From the NCBI GenBank assembly GCA_945885475.1, contig CAMCYR010000011.1, forward strand, positions 1 to 64,000: a DNA stretch of 64,000 nt. Direction: 5' to 3'. The stretch is from Chitinophaga pinensis (GTDB taxonomy: Bacteria > Bacteroidota > Bacteroidia > 2-12-FULL-35-15). Each line of letters opens with the position of its first letter. Position 1 is the first letter of the stretch. Shown here piece by piece: positions 16,429 through 24,417 of the stretch. Made by a program: the position numbers and the translations under genes. Below the pieces are notes generated by a model, which did no database searches, was not told where the DNA came from, and saw only the letters and a list, made by a program, of their open reading frames with translations.

Positions 16429-18247
16429 TGATGTTTAGAATATATATACCGGACGCAATTCCATGAGTATTTATAACATGTTTTGCAACACCACTCAGCG
16501 AAGATTTAATTAGTTCGAGGGAGATTAACTTTCCAGTGAGATCATAGATTTCAAATTTCAAATCACCTTCTAAAGGTTGATGAAGTTGAATGGTAATAAA
16601 ATCATTCGCTGGGTTTGGATATGCAGAAAGAATAACAGGTTTTAAACTCAAAACATTATCGTAAATTCCGGTTGTAGATAAAATCCGTGGACATAAAGGA
16701 GCTTTTATATAAAACACGGAACTACGAGGAACAGCAGCAGCAGATCCAGTGTTTAAGTGGCGTTGCAAATCATTTACATAAAAAGATGCAGCATAACTAA
16801 AAGCAGATGTTGGAGAATCGATTGTTGAAACATAATACCAATCTGCTTGTGTTCTATTTTTATTAATATCCATAATTATATAACCATGACTACTTAAATC
16901 GCAATATTTAATATGACTATTTGCTGCTTGAATTGCACTAGCACCAAATGGAATTGATATTCCAGGAGATGTGACGCTTGGGGCTACAAATTCTACTCCT
17001 GCAGATCCAGCTCCGGTTGCACCATTATAAGTTGAAGTTGGTAAGTCGTTTGCCCATGATGAATGTATATCCCCAGTAATAACAACCATGTTTGAAATAC
17101 TATTGCTCAAAACGTGATTGTAAACTCTGTCACGTTCTGCCGGATACCCATCCCACTGATCACCATTAAAGGCGATGCCAAATACTTTCAAAGGAGCCAT
17201 CATTACTTGTTGTCCCAACACCTTCCACTTTGCTGTAGAAGCATCAAGTTTATTTGTTAACCAATTGTATTGTGTAGTTCCCAAAAGATTTCGCGAAGTA
17301 GAAGTAATGGTTGCACCAGTGGTGCCAGCTTGTAAATCTCTGCCTTCAACACGTGTATCAAGCATTATTAATTCTAGCAAGTCGCCATATTTAATTGTTC
17401 TGTAAATTTGGTAGGGGTTTGTAGTACTTGTTTGTCTGATTGGTAACCATTCGAAAAAAGCCTTTTGTGCCATTGCTTTTCTTGAGCTCCACAATCCTTC
17501 TGTTACTTGATGATTTTGTGCGCCATTCATCCATGCGTCATTTGCGAATTCGTGATCGTCATAAACAATAATAAATGGAAATTGCTGATGCAATCTTTGT
17601 AAGTCATCATCGAGTTTATAAGATGAATAACGCATACGATAATCAGCAATGGAGACAATTTCGTTGGCTGGAGACCAATCTCTACCTACCAATGGATTGG
17701 GCGAATATCCGCCAGTATTGTATTCGTATATATAATCCCCTAATGAAATTACTGCATCAAAGTCTTCTCTCTGAAGTAAGCTGCTGTATACATTAAAATA
17801 TCCGGCTTCAAAATTTGCGCAGGATACAATTGCAAAACGCAAACTATCTACTGAAGAACCAACAGGCGTTGTTCTAGTTCTTCCAACTGGCGACAAATCG
17901 CCTCCAGCCTCAAACTCATAAAAATAAAAAGTATTCGGGCTTAAGCCAGAAACGTCCACCTTTACTGTAAAATCAACAGTAGAATCGGTTAATAATGCTC
18001 CGCTTTGTACAATGTTTGTCATTCCAGTATCTGTTGCCATTTTCCAACTCACGACCAAGGACGAACCAATTTGTGTTGAGTCGGGTGTTACACGTGTCCA
18101 AATAATGACATTGTTTGCTAAAGGATCGCCTGATGCTACTCCATGGTAAAAAGGTTTAAGACAAGCCTGAAGTCGAATTGGATGTTCTTGAGAAAAAGAA
18201 AAATAGGAGAACAACGAAAGGAGTATGAACAGAATTATTTTTTTCAT
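16385..18247 (-). CDS. PhoD-like alkaline phosphatase/phosphodiesterase with T9SS sorting domain
   Basis: A 620-residue secreted hydrolase. The signal peptide is residues 1-19. The PhoD N-terminal beta domain contains GVASGDPLANNVIIWTRV (~35-52). The metal-binding core shows SLGDYIYEY, YDDHEFANDAW and ITGDIHSSW, matching the PhoD Fe/Ca centre. The final ~80 residues are a T9SS domain (AYPNPANDF, IYDLTGKLI, GIASGIYILNI). PhoD enzymes release phosphate from phosphodiesters and monoesters outside the cell. It is the third gene of a minus-strand run of secreted proteins, 11 nt after the glycine-rich gene. No Pho-box can be judged from sequence. Confidence 0.9.
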   Translation of the reverse strand: MKKIILFILLSLFSYFSFSQEHPIRLQACLKPFYHGVASGDPLANNVIIWTRVTPDSTQIGSSLVVSWKMATDTGMTNIVQSGALLTDSTVDFTVKVDVSGLSPNTFYFYEFEAGGDLSPVGRTRTTPVGSSVDSLRFAIVSCANFEAGYFNVYSSLLQREDFDAVISLGDYIYEYNTGGYSPNPLVGRDWSPANEIVSIADYRMRYSSYKLDDDLQRLHQQFPFIIVYDDHEFANDAWMNGAQNHQVTEGLWSSRKAMAQKAFFEWLPIRQTSTTNPYQIYRTIKYGDLLELIMLDTRVEGRDLQAGTTGATITSTSRNLLGTTQYNWLTNKLDASTAKWKVLGQQVMMAPLKVFGIAFNGDQWDGYPAERDRVYNHVLSNSISNMVVITGDIHSSWANDLPTSTYNGATGAGSAGVEFVAPSVTSPGISIPFGASAIQAANSHIKYCDLSSHGYIIMDINKNRTQADWYYVSTIDSPTSAFSYAASFYVNDLQRHLNTGSAAAVPRSSVFYIKAPLCPRILSTTGIYDNVLSLKPVILSAYPNPANDFITIQLHQPLEGDLKFEIYDLTGKLISLELIKSSLSGVAKHVINTHGIASGIYILNINAAGHSQTIKFIKN

Positions 18248-18258
18248 TATTAGTGGTT

Positions 18259-19845
18259 TTATTGCTTGATAATTTTTTCAATAACAGTAATTTCATTAGA
18301 TATTAGTTTCAAAAAGTAAACTCCCGCTTGTATTGATCTAATGTCAATCAATTGCTCTTCCCGATAATTTAAATCGCATTTTTCAACTTTTACCAATCGT
18401 GAATTGATATCATAGATTCGCAATTCAGCTTTATCATCAGAAAGGAATTGCGGGTATTTAAATTGGATGTGAATAATATCCGTGCTTGGATTTGGGAATA
18501 TTGATAATTTGTGATAAGCAGTATTTTCTTCAACAGATGTAGTACTGCAGATTAATGCGTATGAGCCAGCACCACCTGTTGCAAAGCCTATTCCACCAAC
18601 AACAGAAGTAGTTGGACTAATAACATTTGTTACACAGGAGCTTGTGAAAATTTTTATTCTTCCTCCTCCTGCGCCACCACCCTGATTTCCATCGTTACCA
18701 TCGCCGCTTGTTAATGATTGTGTCCCACAAAAAAAATCACTGTAATTGCAACTTACTCCTAAGCCTCTTGTACCACCAGCGCCACCATTCCCACCTTTTG
18801 CATTTATTATTCCGGTAATGTTCATATAGTTAGGGCAATCTAGATAAATTCCTCCTCCGGAACCACCACCAGCACCACTGCCACCACCAGCACCACACGA
18901 TAAATTTGCTTCACCACAATCATCGCAACCATCACTACAACATTTTGCTGTAACTCCTCCCCCTCCGCCAATTCCACCATTCAGTCCATTTGAACCATTT
19001 GAATAAATCGAACCAGTTATTATTAAGGAGTCGGTAACAACTATTTTTACTAAACCTCCACCGTTTCCACCTTTTCCACCATTTGCACCAGCAATGTACG
19101 AGCGAGCGCCACCGCCACCGCCACCGCCACCTGAACCTAATTCAATATCTGTTGACGTTGGAGTTCCATAAACAGTTCCCGCTATACCGCCTGTTCCGCC
19201 CGGTCCTGCAACAATCGAAAATCCGGTAGAAACATTTACCCCGGAAGCAATGTATGCGTTTGTGCCACTACCTCCATTACCAGCATTGGCTCCTGCTCCC
19301 GCATAACTTCCGCCTGCACCGCCTCCAGCACCACCACCCGAACCAATCATTCCTGCTTCATCATTTGTTGTTAAACATTGCTGTTTCGGCCCTGAACCAT
19401 TTTGTCCATTCGCTCCAGCAAAACCTGCACCAGGTCCATTTCCGTTACTTCCAAGTTTCCCCCCTTCGATTGTTACTTGACCTGTATTATCTTTGTTGCT
19501 ACAACCTGTTAATGAAATAACGTCACCAGTAAGACTAGTCACATTAGCTCCAGCAAGTCCGCCCGTTCCTCCTACATATCCTCCATCATCCGCATTTATA
19601 GTTCCTTGAATAATTGCACTGGCAGCATTAATTTCTAGTATGCCACAGCTACTGCTGGAATATTTGTTTACAAAAACAGTTACACCAGCGGGAACAATAA
19701 ATTTTCCTGTTATGTTATACGTGCCCGACAAAATAATACTGGATGATACCAGATAATCACCTGTAATATTTGTAGTACCACATTGTGCATTTATAAAGGT
19801 TGAACTTAAAAACGAAAAAATGAAAACTGTAATTTTATATTTCAT
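18259..19845 (-). CDS. glycine-rich T9SS-sorted surface protein
   Basis: A 528-residue secreted protein. The longer open frame to 19899 overlaps the upstream gene; the ATG at 19845 gives a good signal peptide (MKYKITVFIFSFLSSTFINA) and is preferred. Residues ~80-430 are dominated by GG, GGG and longer glycine tracts mixed with Ala, Ser and Asn (for example SGGGGGGGGARSY), with cysteine pairs such as CCSDGCDDCGEANLSC. The C-terminal ~80 residues are a T9SS domain (IFPNPSTDI, IYDINSRLV, AGVYFLKL). Such glycine-rich repeats can form polyglycine II-like or beta-solenoid adhesive structures; a specific function is not known. Confidence 0.78.
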   Translation of the reverse strand: MKYKITVFIFSFLSSTFINAQCGTTNITGDYLVSSSIILSGTYNITGKFIVPAGVTVFVNKYSSSSCGILEINAASAIIQGTINADDGGYVGGTGGLAGANVTSLTGDVISLTGCSNKDNTGQVTIEGGKLGSNGNGPGAGFAGANGQNGSGPKQQCLTTNDEAGMIGSGGGAGGGAGGSYAGAGANAGNGGSGTNAYIASGVNVSTGFSIVAGPGGTGGIAGTVYGTPTSTDIELGSGGGGGGGGARSYIAGANGGKGGNGGGLVKIVVTDSLIITGSIYSNGSNGLNGGIGGGGGVTAKCCSDGCDDCGEANLSCGAGGGSGAGGGSGGGIYLDCPNYMNITGIINAKGGNGGAGGTRGLGVSCNYSDFFCGTQSLTSGDGNDGNQGGGAGGGRIKIFTSSCVTNVISPTTSVVGGIGFATGGAGSYALICSTTSVEENTAYHKLSIFPNPSTDIIHIQFKYPQFLSDDKAELRIYDINSRLVKVEKCDLNYREEQLIDIRSIQAGVYFLKLISNEITVIEKIIKQ

Positions 19846-19855
19846 ACTAGATTTT

Positions 19856-22186
19856 TTAATTGGTGATAATGATTTTTTTGAAGACTTTTCTATCGTCATT
19901 TAATTTGATTTCAACTAAATAAACACCACTGCTTAAATTGTTTGCAGAAAATCTGGTAATAAAATCAGAATTGTTTTCGATCCCGTTTATACGGTATTGT
20001 CTTCCATGAACATCATATAAAAATATTTTATCAATCACCAATCCTGGAAAACATTTAATATTGACATTGATATCCGAAGAACTTAAAACAGTCGGGTAAA
20101 CAACGAATTGATTGTTTAAATCGTTCTCTGTTGTGCTTGTAGTAATACATCCGGAAGGAGGTAACATATTTACAATAAATGTATCTTGGATGCAACTTAA
20201 TGCATCGTATGAATAATAAACGGTAGATACAAAAGGGTTTACTACTATTGAATCGGCTGTGATTGCAAGTGGGAACCATTCAACGTTTGCTGGCCAAGAT
20301 GGTTTCAAGGTAATATTGTCTCCCGGACAACTATTAATGGTTGTTGTTGTTCCTGCGTTTTTCACTATTGTAAATGCATCAAAAACACTTCCAGTTATAT
20401 CAATAAACTTTGCATCCAATCTGTTATCATTTACCTCTAACAACATGCTTCCAAGTGTTGTATTTGAGTATTTATACATAACAGGATGAGGCCAACCGCT
20501 AGAGGTAGAACCTAGTTTACCAGAACACCCGCAAACAGTGTATACCGTTCCTTTGTGTGATTTTGTAATACTTGTTTCTTTTTGATAAGGACAATCGGTT
20601 GGATAATTTCCGCTTCCATTGTCCAAAACCATGCTTGGAGCAAGTGAACTGGAATATCCATAGTGACCATCCAATAGCATAGAGCGTTCGTAAGCGTGAC
20701 TATGGCCATTCAAAACCAAATCAACACCTCCGTTTTCAATAATTGGAAGAATGTTCTCTCGCATGTCTACTATTTCCCAATCAATAAAAGTAGGATTGTC
20801 AGAATTGTGACTTCCTTTGGTATAAGGGGGATGATGCCAATATGCAATTGTCCAAGGCTGTGTATTTGCCGCTAAATCATTTATTAACCAGAGAGCCATT
20901 GGATCTGTTGCATCACGCCCTTCATCAAAAGATTCTAAAACTATAAAATGTACATTCCCATAATTATAGGAATAATATTTTTCAGTACCAGACGCCACAC
21001 CTCCTGCTTGAGCGGCGGTTGGCAGAGTAAAAATATCGAAGTATGCAGGTGATGGAGAAAAAGGAATATGGTTATTATAATCATGATTTCCTGCAGCAGG
21101 CCACACAACGATACGTTTTAACTCATTCTCATAAGTATTATTTGAAAAGACATTGCTTTGATATTGGTTATCGTAACCATTCTCATAAGAATTATCCCCA
21201 AGCCAAATCCAGCCATCAATATGGTCGGTAGAAACATAATTCAAAAAACCATTGCGAGCACCTCTTTGATTATCATTGCCCGTTCCTGCATCACCTATTG
21301 CCCAAAATCTATAAGTTCCTTTGTCGCCAACGTTAGGACTTGTTTTAAAATAAGATGTTGGTGAAGGAGTTGTTAGCGTTTCACCCGAACGCCCTACGGT
21401 ATAATAATATACCGTTGATGGATTCAAGCCAGTAATCGAAACTTCGTGATTATTGGTAAATGCAGGATTGATAGCTACTTGAGTTAGTGCGCTTAAACTT
21501 GTCCCATAAAAAACTTTCGAATCGGTGGCTGAAGTAGTGCGCCACTTTACTACCATACTGCTGGGTGTACCAAGATTTAAATAAGGACCTCTGTCAATCG
21601 CAGTTATTATGGGAGCTGTACTTCCATTTAACCTCAAATTAAAACTTATGTCGGAACTATTTACAGCATCTTGATGAATTTCGACAGCAATTACATTTGA
21701 TCCTGCAACCAAATACAAAGCACTTATAGTTGTTATATTCCAAGAACTTTCTGCTCCGAAAGCAATTGTTCCGCTAGAAAGAGTATTGTAAGAAATTGCT
21801 CCACCAGGCATATTGTTTCTCCAAACTTCGTTACCATTGATATAAACTACAATTCCATCATCACGAACTGCTTGTAATTCCAACGAAGAAAAAATAGTTG
21901 GATCAACAACATTAAATGTTTTTCTAAAGTAAGTTGTGATGTACTTGTTGGATGCACTTGGACCATAGCTAACAAGGGTCGCTTCATCACTATCGCCGTA
22001 GCCAAGTTCAGAATTACCAGCAACCCATGAAGCATCTACAAAAAAAGTTGATTGCCATGCTGTACCTTGATCAGAACCATTATCTAAAAATTTCCAATTG
22101 CTCCCTGCTGAAATCAAAGGAGTTATTTGAGCAGAACAAAAATTGAAAGTAAAAAAAATTAGTTGTAAAAGTAGCTTTAGTCTCAT
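19856..22186 (-). CDS. purple-acid-type metallophosphatase with FN3 and T9SS domains
   Basis: A ~776-residue secreted phosphatase. The ATG at 22186 (MRLKLLLQLIFFTF) gives a clean signal peptide; an earlier ATG at 22207 adds seven residues and lies upstream of a near-consensus -7 element (CATATTTG, 22191-22198). An N-terminal jelly-roll-like region is followed by a purple acid phosphatase FN3-like domain (SSMVVKWRT, TGLNPSTVYYYTVG). The calcineurin-like core has AIGDAGTG, WLGDNSYENGY, AAGNHDYN, YWHHPPYTKG and LNGHSHAYERS, so all metal ligands appear intact. A T9SS domain ends the protein. It is first in the run with the glycine-rich and PhoD-like genes, suggesting extracellular phosphorus acquisition. 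Confidence 0.88.
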   Translation of the reverse strand: MRLKLLLQLIFFTFNFCSAQITPLISAGSNWKFLDNGSDQGTAWQSTFFVDASWVAGNSELGYGDSDEATLVSYGPSASNKYITTYFRKTFNVVDPTIFSSLELQAVRDDGIVVYINGNEVWRNNMPGGAISYNTLSSGTIAFGAESSWNITTISALYLVAGSNVIAVEIHQDAVNSSDISFNLRLNGSTAPIITAIDRGPYLNLGTPSSMVVKWRTTSATDSKVFYGTSLSALTQVAINPAFTNNHEVSITGLNPSTVYYYTVGRSGETLTTPSPTSYFKTSPNVGDKGTYRFWAIGDAGTGNDNQRGARNGFLNYVSTDHIDGWIWLGDNSYENGYDNQYQSNVFSNNTYENELKRIVVWPAAGNHDYNNHIPFSPSPAYFDIFTLPTAAQAGGVASGTEKYYSYNYGNVHFIVLESFDEGRDATDPMALWLINDLAANTQPWTIAYWHHPPYTKGSHNSDNPTFIDWEIVDMRENILPIIENGGVDLVLNGHSHAYERSMLLDGHYGYSSSLAPSMVLDNGSGNYPTDCPYQKETSITKSHKGTVYTVCGCSGKLGSTSSGWPHPVMYKYSNTTLGSMLLEVNDNRLDAKFIDITGSVFDAFTIVKNAGTTTTINSCPGDNITLKPSWPANVEWFPLAITADSIVVNPFVSTVYYSYDALSCIQDTFIVNMLPPSGCITTSTTENDLNNQFVVYPTVLSSSDINVNIKCFPGLVIDKIFLYDVHGRQYRINGIENNSDFITRFSANNLSSGVYLVEIKLNDDRKVFKKIIITN

Positions 22187-22373
22187 TCTACAAATATGTA
22201 GAAGCAAATCAATTGTAGCTTTAAAATAGCGTTATTCTTTATTTAAAATATTCTATATTAAATGTAAAAATAACTGCATTGATTAAAATAAGTTGATGAG
22301 GAATTAACAAAAATTTTACTCATAAAGTTTCAGTAACTCAAAAAAATCAAGAAGGTTTGATTTATTAAATTGC

Positions 22374-23156
22374 TTATGAAAGTTCTTGAACTTTGCTTTT
22401 TACATCGCTAATTTCTAAGCGCAGTTGATGGAACATCTCCTTAACATTCATCACACCTAAATCGTCCGGCTGAAATTCTTTAGTGCAAAAACTACAAACA
22501 TGTTCCCAAATTTCAAGCATTTCGTATGCTTTCAATTCAAAAGGTTTATAAACCGAATTATCTGAATGTAGAAGGAACGTATTTTCTTTCTTATTTTTTT
22601 TATATACTCTTTTGTAAACGATACCATCATTTCTACTAAGAATGATGTAGGTCTTTCCCTCTTTTATTTCAGAAGGATTTTCAATGAAGCGCCCAACGAT
22701 GAATGAGCCTTCTTTGTGAGGAGGCATTGAATCTCCTTCAATTGGAAACGCACGATGTTTACCCTGTGTAATAAAAGGCAACTGCATCTGTTGAAGCTTC
22801 TCGATAAATTCCGGATCACTATATCCGCTTAAATATCCTGCCTTTGCTTTATGCGGTAATATTTCAATGTAATCTCTGCCATTTTTATCGATGATAATTG
22901 GCAATAAGATTCTATTGTCTTCCATCGTTAGCAGACTTTCTTTGGGAATTTTTTTTAAGTTGACCGAAATCAAAATATCAATACTAACATGGAAATAGTG
23001 AGATATTCTTTTCAAAATATCGAATGGAGGCTCACTAATTCCTTCTTCATATTTGGCAAGTCTCACCCTTGTGATGATTAAATCTTCAGCGAGTTTCTTT
23101 TGAGAAATCCCTTTTTGGGCTCTCAAATGCCTTATGTTATCTGAGAAAATAGACAT
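22374..23156 (-). CDS. LexA/CI-like repressor: Xre helix-turn-helix plus S24 autopeptidase
   Basis: A 260-residue regulator read from the ATG at 23156 (MSIFSDNIRH). The longer frame to 23177 runs through the operator, so it is rejected. Residues ~5-62 form a Cro/C1 helix-turn-helix. An Ala106-Gly107 pair in KAKAGYLSGY fits the self-cleavage site. The S24 catalytic dyad is Ser143 (IEGDSMPP) and Lys182 (GIVYKRVY). By analogy with LexA and CI, damage-activated RecA would trigger self-cleavage and lift repression. It is divergent from a Y-family polymerase and a DnaE polymerase, and a perfect palindrome touches its start codon, indicating autoregulation. Confidence 0.85.
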   Translation of the reverse strand: MSIFSDNIRHLRAQKGISQKKLAEDLIITRVRLAKYEEGISEPPFDILKRISHYFHVSIDILISVNLKKIPKESLLTMEDNRILLPIIIDKNGRDYIEILPHKAKAGYLSGYSDPEFIEKLQQMQLPFITQGKHRAFPIEGDSMPPHKEGSFIVGRFIENPSEIKEGKTYIILSRNDGIVYKRVYKKNKKENTFLLHSDNSVYKPFELKAYEMLEIWEHVCSFCTKEFQPDDLGVMNVKEMFHQLRLEISDVKSKVQELS

Positions 23157-23173
23157 TGATACAATTTGTATCA
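23157..23173. promoter_or_regulatory. palindromic operator of the S24-regulated mutagenesis cassette
   Basis: TGATACAA-T-TTGTATCA is a perfect 8+8 inverted repeat with a one-base centre. It sits between the regulator's -7 element (23175-23182) and its ATG (23156), covering the predicted transcription start. A further TGATAC half-site lies at 23191-23196, next to the dinB promoter. Confidence 0.75.
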
Positions 23174-23174
23174 G

Positions 23175-23182
23175 CAAATATA
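23175..23182 (-). promoter_or_regulatory. promoter -7 element of the S24 regulator
   Basis: Minus strand reads TATATTTG, an exact TAnnTTTG match, directly abutting the palindromic operator. Confidence 0.6.
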
Positions 23183-23205
23183 CATCTTTTTGATACGAAA
23201 TAAAC

Positions 23206-23213
23206 TATTTTTG
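23206..23213 (+). promoter_or_regulatory. promoter -7 element of dinB-dnaE
   Basis: TATTTTTG is an exact TAnnTTTG match, 43 nt before the dinB ATG. The nearest TTTG (23189-23192) is only 13 nt upstream and overlaps the TGATAC half-site, so the promoter is probably weak or regulated. Confidence 0.55.
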
Positions 23214-23255
23214 TTTCCGTTAATTACTACTCAACCCTTAACCTTCTTAATAGCA

Positions 23256-24416
23256 ATGAGCAGATCTATTGTACATATGGATTTGGATACCTTTTTTGTC
23301 TCTTGTGAGCGATTAAGCAACCCAAAATTGAATGGACTACCACTTATTATAGGTGGGACTTCTGACCGTGGTGTAGTCGCATCCTGTTCTTATGAAGCAA
23401 GAAAATTTGGTGTTCGATCAGCAATGCCCATGAAATTTGCACTTCGACTCTGTCCGCAAGCAAAAGTAATTAAAGGAGATATGGAATTGTATTCAAATAA
23501 ATCGCATGAAGTAACTGCCATCATTGAAGATCAAGCACCTGTAGTAGAGAAAGCAAGTATTGATGAGTTCTATTTAGATATCTCTGGAATGGATAAGTTT
23601 TTTGGTTGTTATAAATGGACGAGCGAGCTTACTTCACGAATAATGAAGGAATCCGGCTTACCAATAAGTTTTGCTTTATCAGTAAATAAAACAGTTTCAA
23701 AAATAGGAACGGGAGAAGCAAAGCCTGTTGGCAAATTAGAAATTGTCGAAAATATGGTACGCCCGTTTTTGAATCCTTTACCTATACAAAAAATACCAGG
23801 GCTTGGTGATGTCACATCGCAGTTACTTTCACGCATCGGCATTAGAACAATTCAAACTTTATCTGAAATGCCAGCAGATGTTTTGCAACAAATGATTGGA
23901 AAAAATGGTATTGAACTTTGGAAAAAAGCAAATGGCATTGACAACAATCCAGTTGAACCATATTCTGAAAGAAAATCAATATCAACAGAGCATACTTTTG
24001 AAAAAGACACAATCGATATTCCTAAATTAAAAGCGTTGATTGTTGGAATGGTTGAAAAATTAGCGTTTCAATTGCGTTCTGAAAAGTGGCTCACTTCAAC
24101 AGTTGTAATAAAAATTCGCTATAATAATTTTGATACGGAAATAAAACAATGTAAGGTGGCTTATACTTCTTGCGACCATCTTTTAATTAATAAAGTGACC
24201 GATTTATTTGACAAAGTATACGAACGTAGAATGAGATTGCGTCTCATCGGAGTGCGCTTTACTGGTTTAGTGCATGGTACTTATCAAATAGATATGTTCG
24301 ATGATACCTCAGAAATGATTTCTCTATATCAAGCAATTGATAAAATGAAAAATCGCTTCGGTTTTGATGCGATTACTCGCTGTGCAGGAACAACTATGAA
24401 AGATAAAAAAAAATAA
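23256..24416 (+). CDS. dinB: Y-family translesion DNA polymerase (DinB/Pol IV type)
   Basis: A 386-residue error-prone polymerase. The ATG at 23256 is chosen because it places the catalytic MDLDTFF motif (Asp9, Asp11) at the N-terminus; the frame extends further upstream without homology and across the promoter. The second catalytic site is SIDEFYLD (Asp103, Glu104). Both sites are intact, so this is an active polymerase and not a catalytically dead ImuB. Helix-hairpin-helix residues IPGLGDVTSQLL and a little-finger domain follow. QIDMFDD at 344-350 looks like a sliding-clamp-binding motif. The dnaE-type gene starts 1 nt after its stop codon. Confidence 0.9.
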   Translation: MSRSIVHMDLDTFFVSCERLSNPKLNGLPLIIGGTSDRGVVASCSYEARKFGVRSAMPMKFALRLCPQAKVIKGDMELYSNKSHEVTAIIEDQAPVVEKASIDEFYLDISGMDKFFGCYKWTSELTSRIMKESGLPISFALSVNKTVSKIGTGEAKPVGKLEIVENMVRPFLNPLPIQKIPGLGDVTSQLLSRIGIRTIQTLSEMPADVLQQMIGKNGIELWKKANGIDNNPVEPYSERKSISTEHTFEKDTIDIPKLKALIVGMVEKLAFQLRSEKWLTSTVVIKIRYNNFDTEIKQCKVAYTSCDHLLINKVTDLFDKVYERRMRLRLIGVRFTGLVHGTYQIDMFDDTSEMISLYQAIDKMKNRFGFDAITRCAGTTMKDKKK

Positions 24417-24417
24417 A

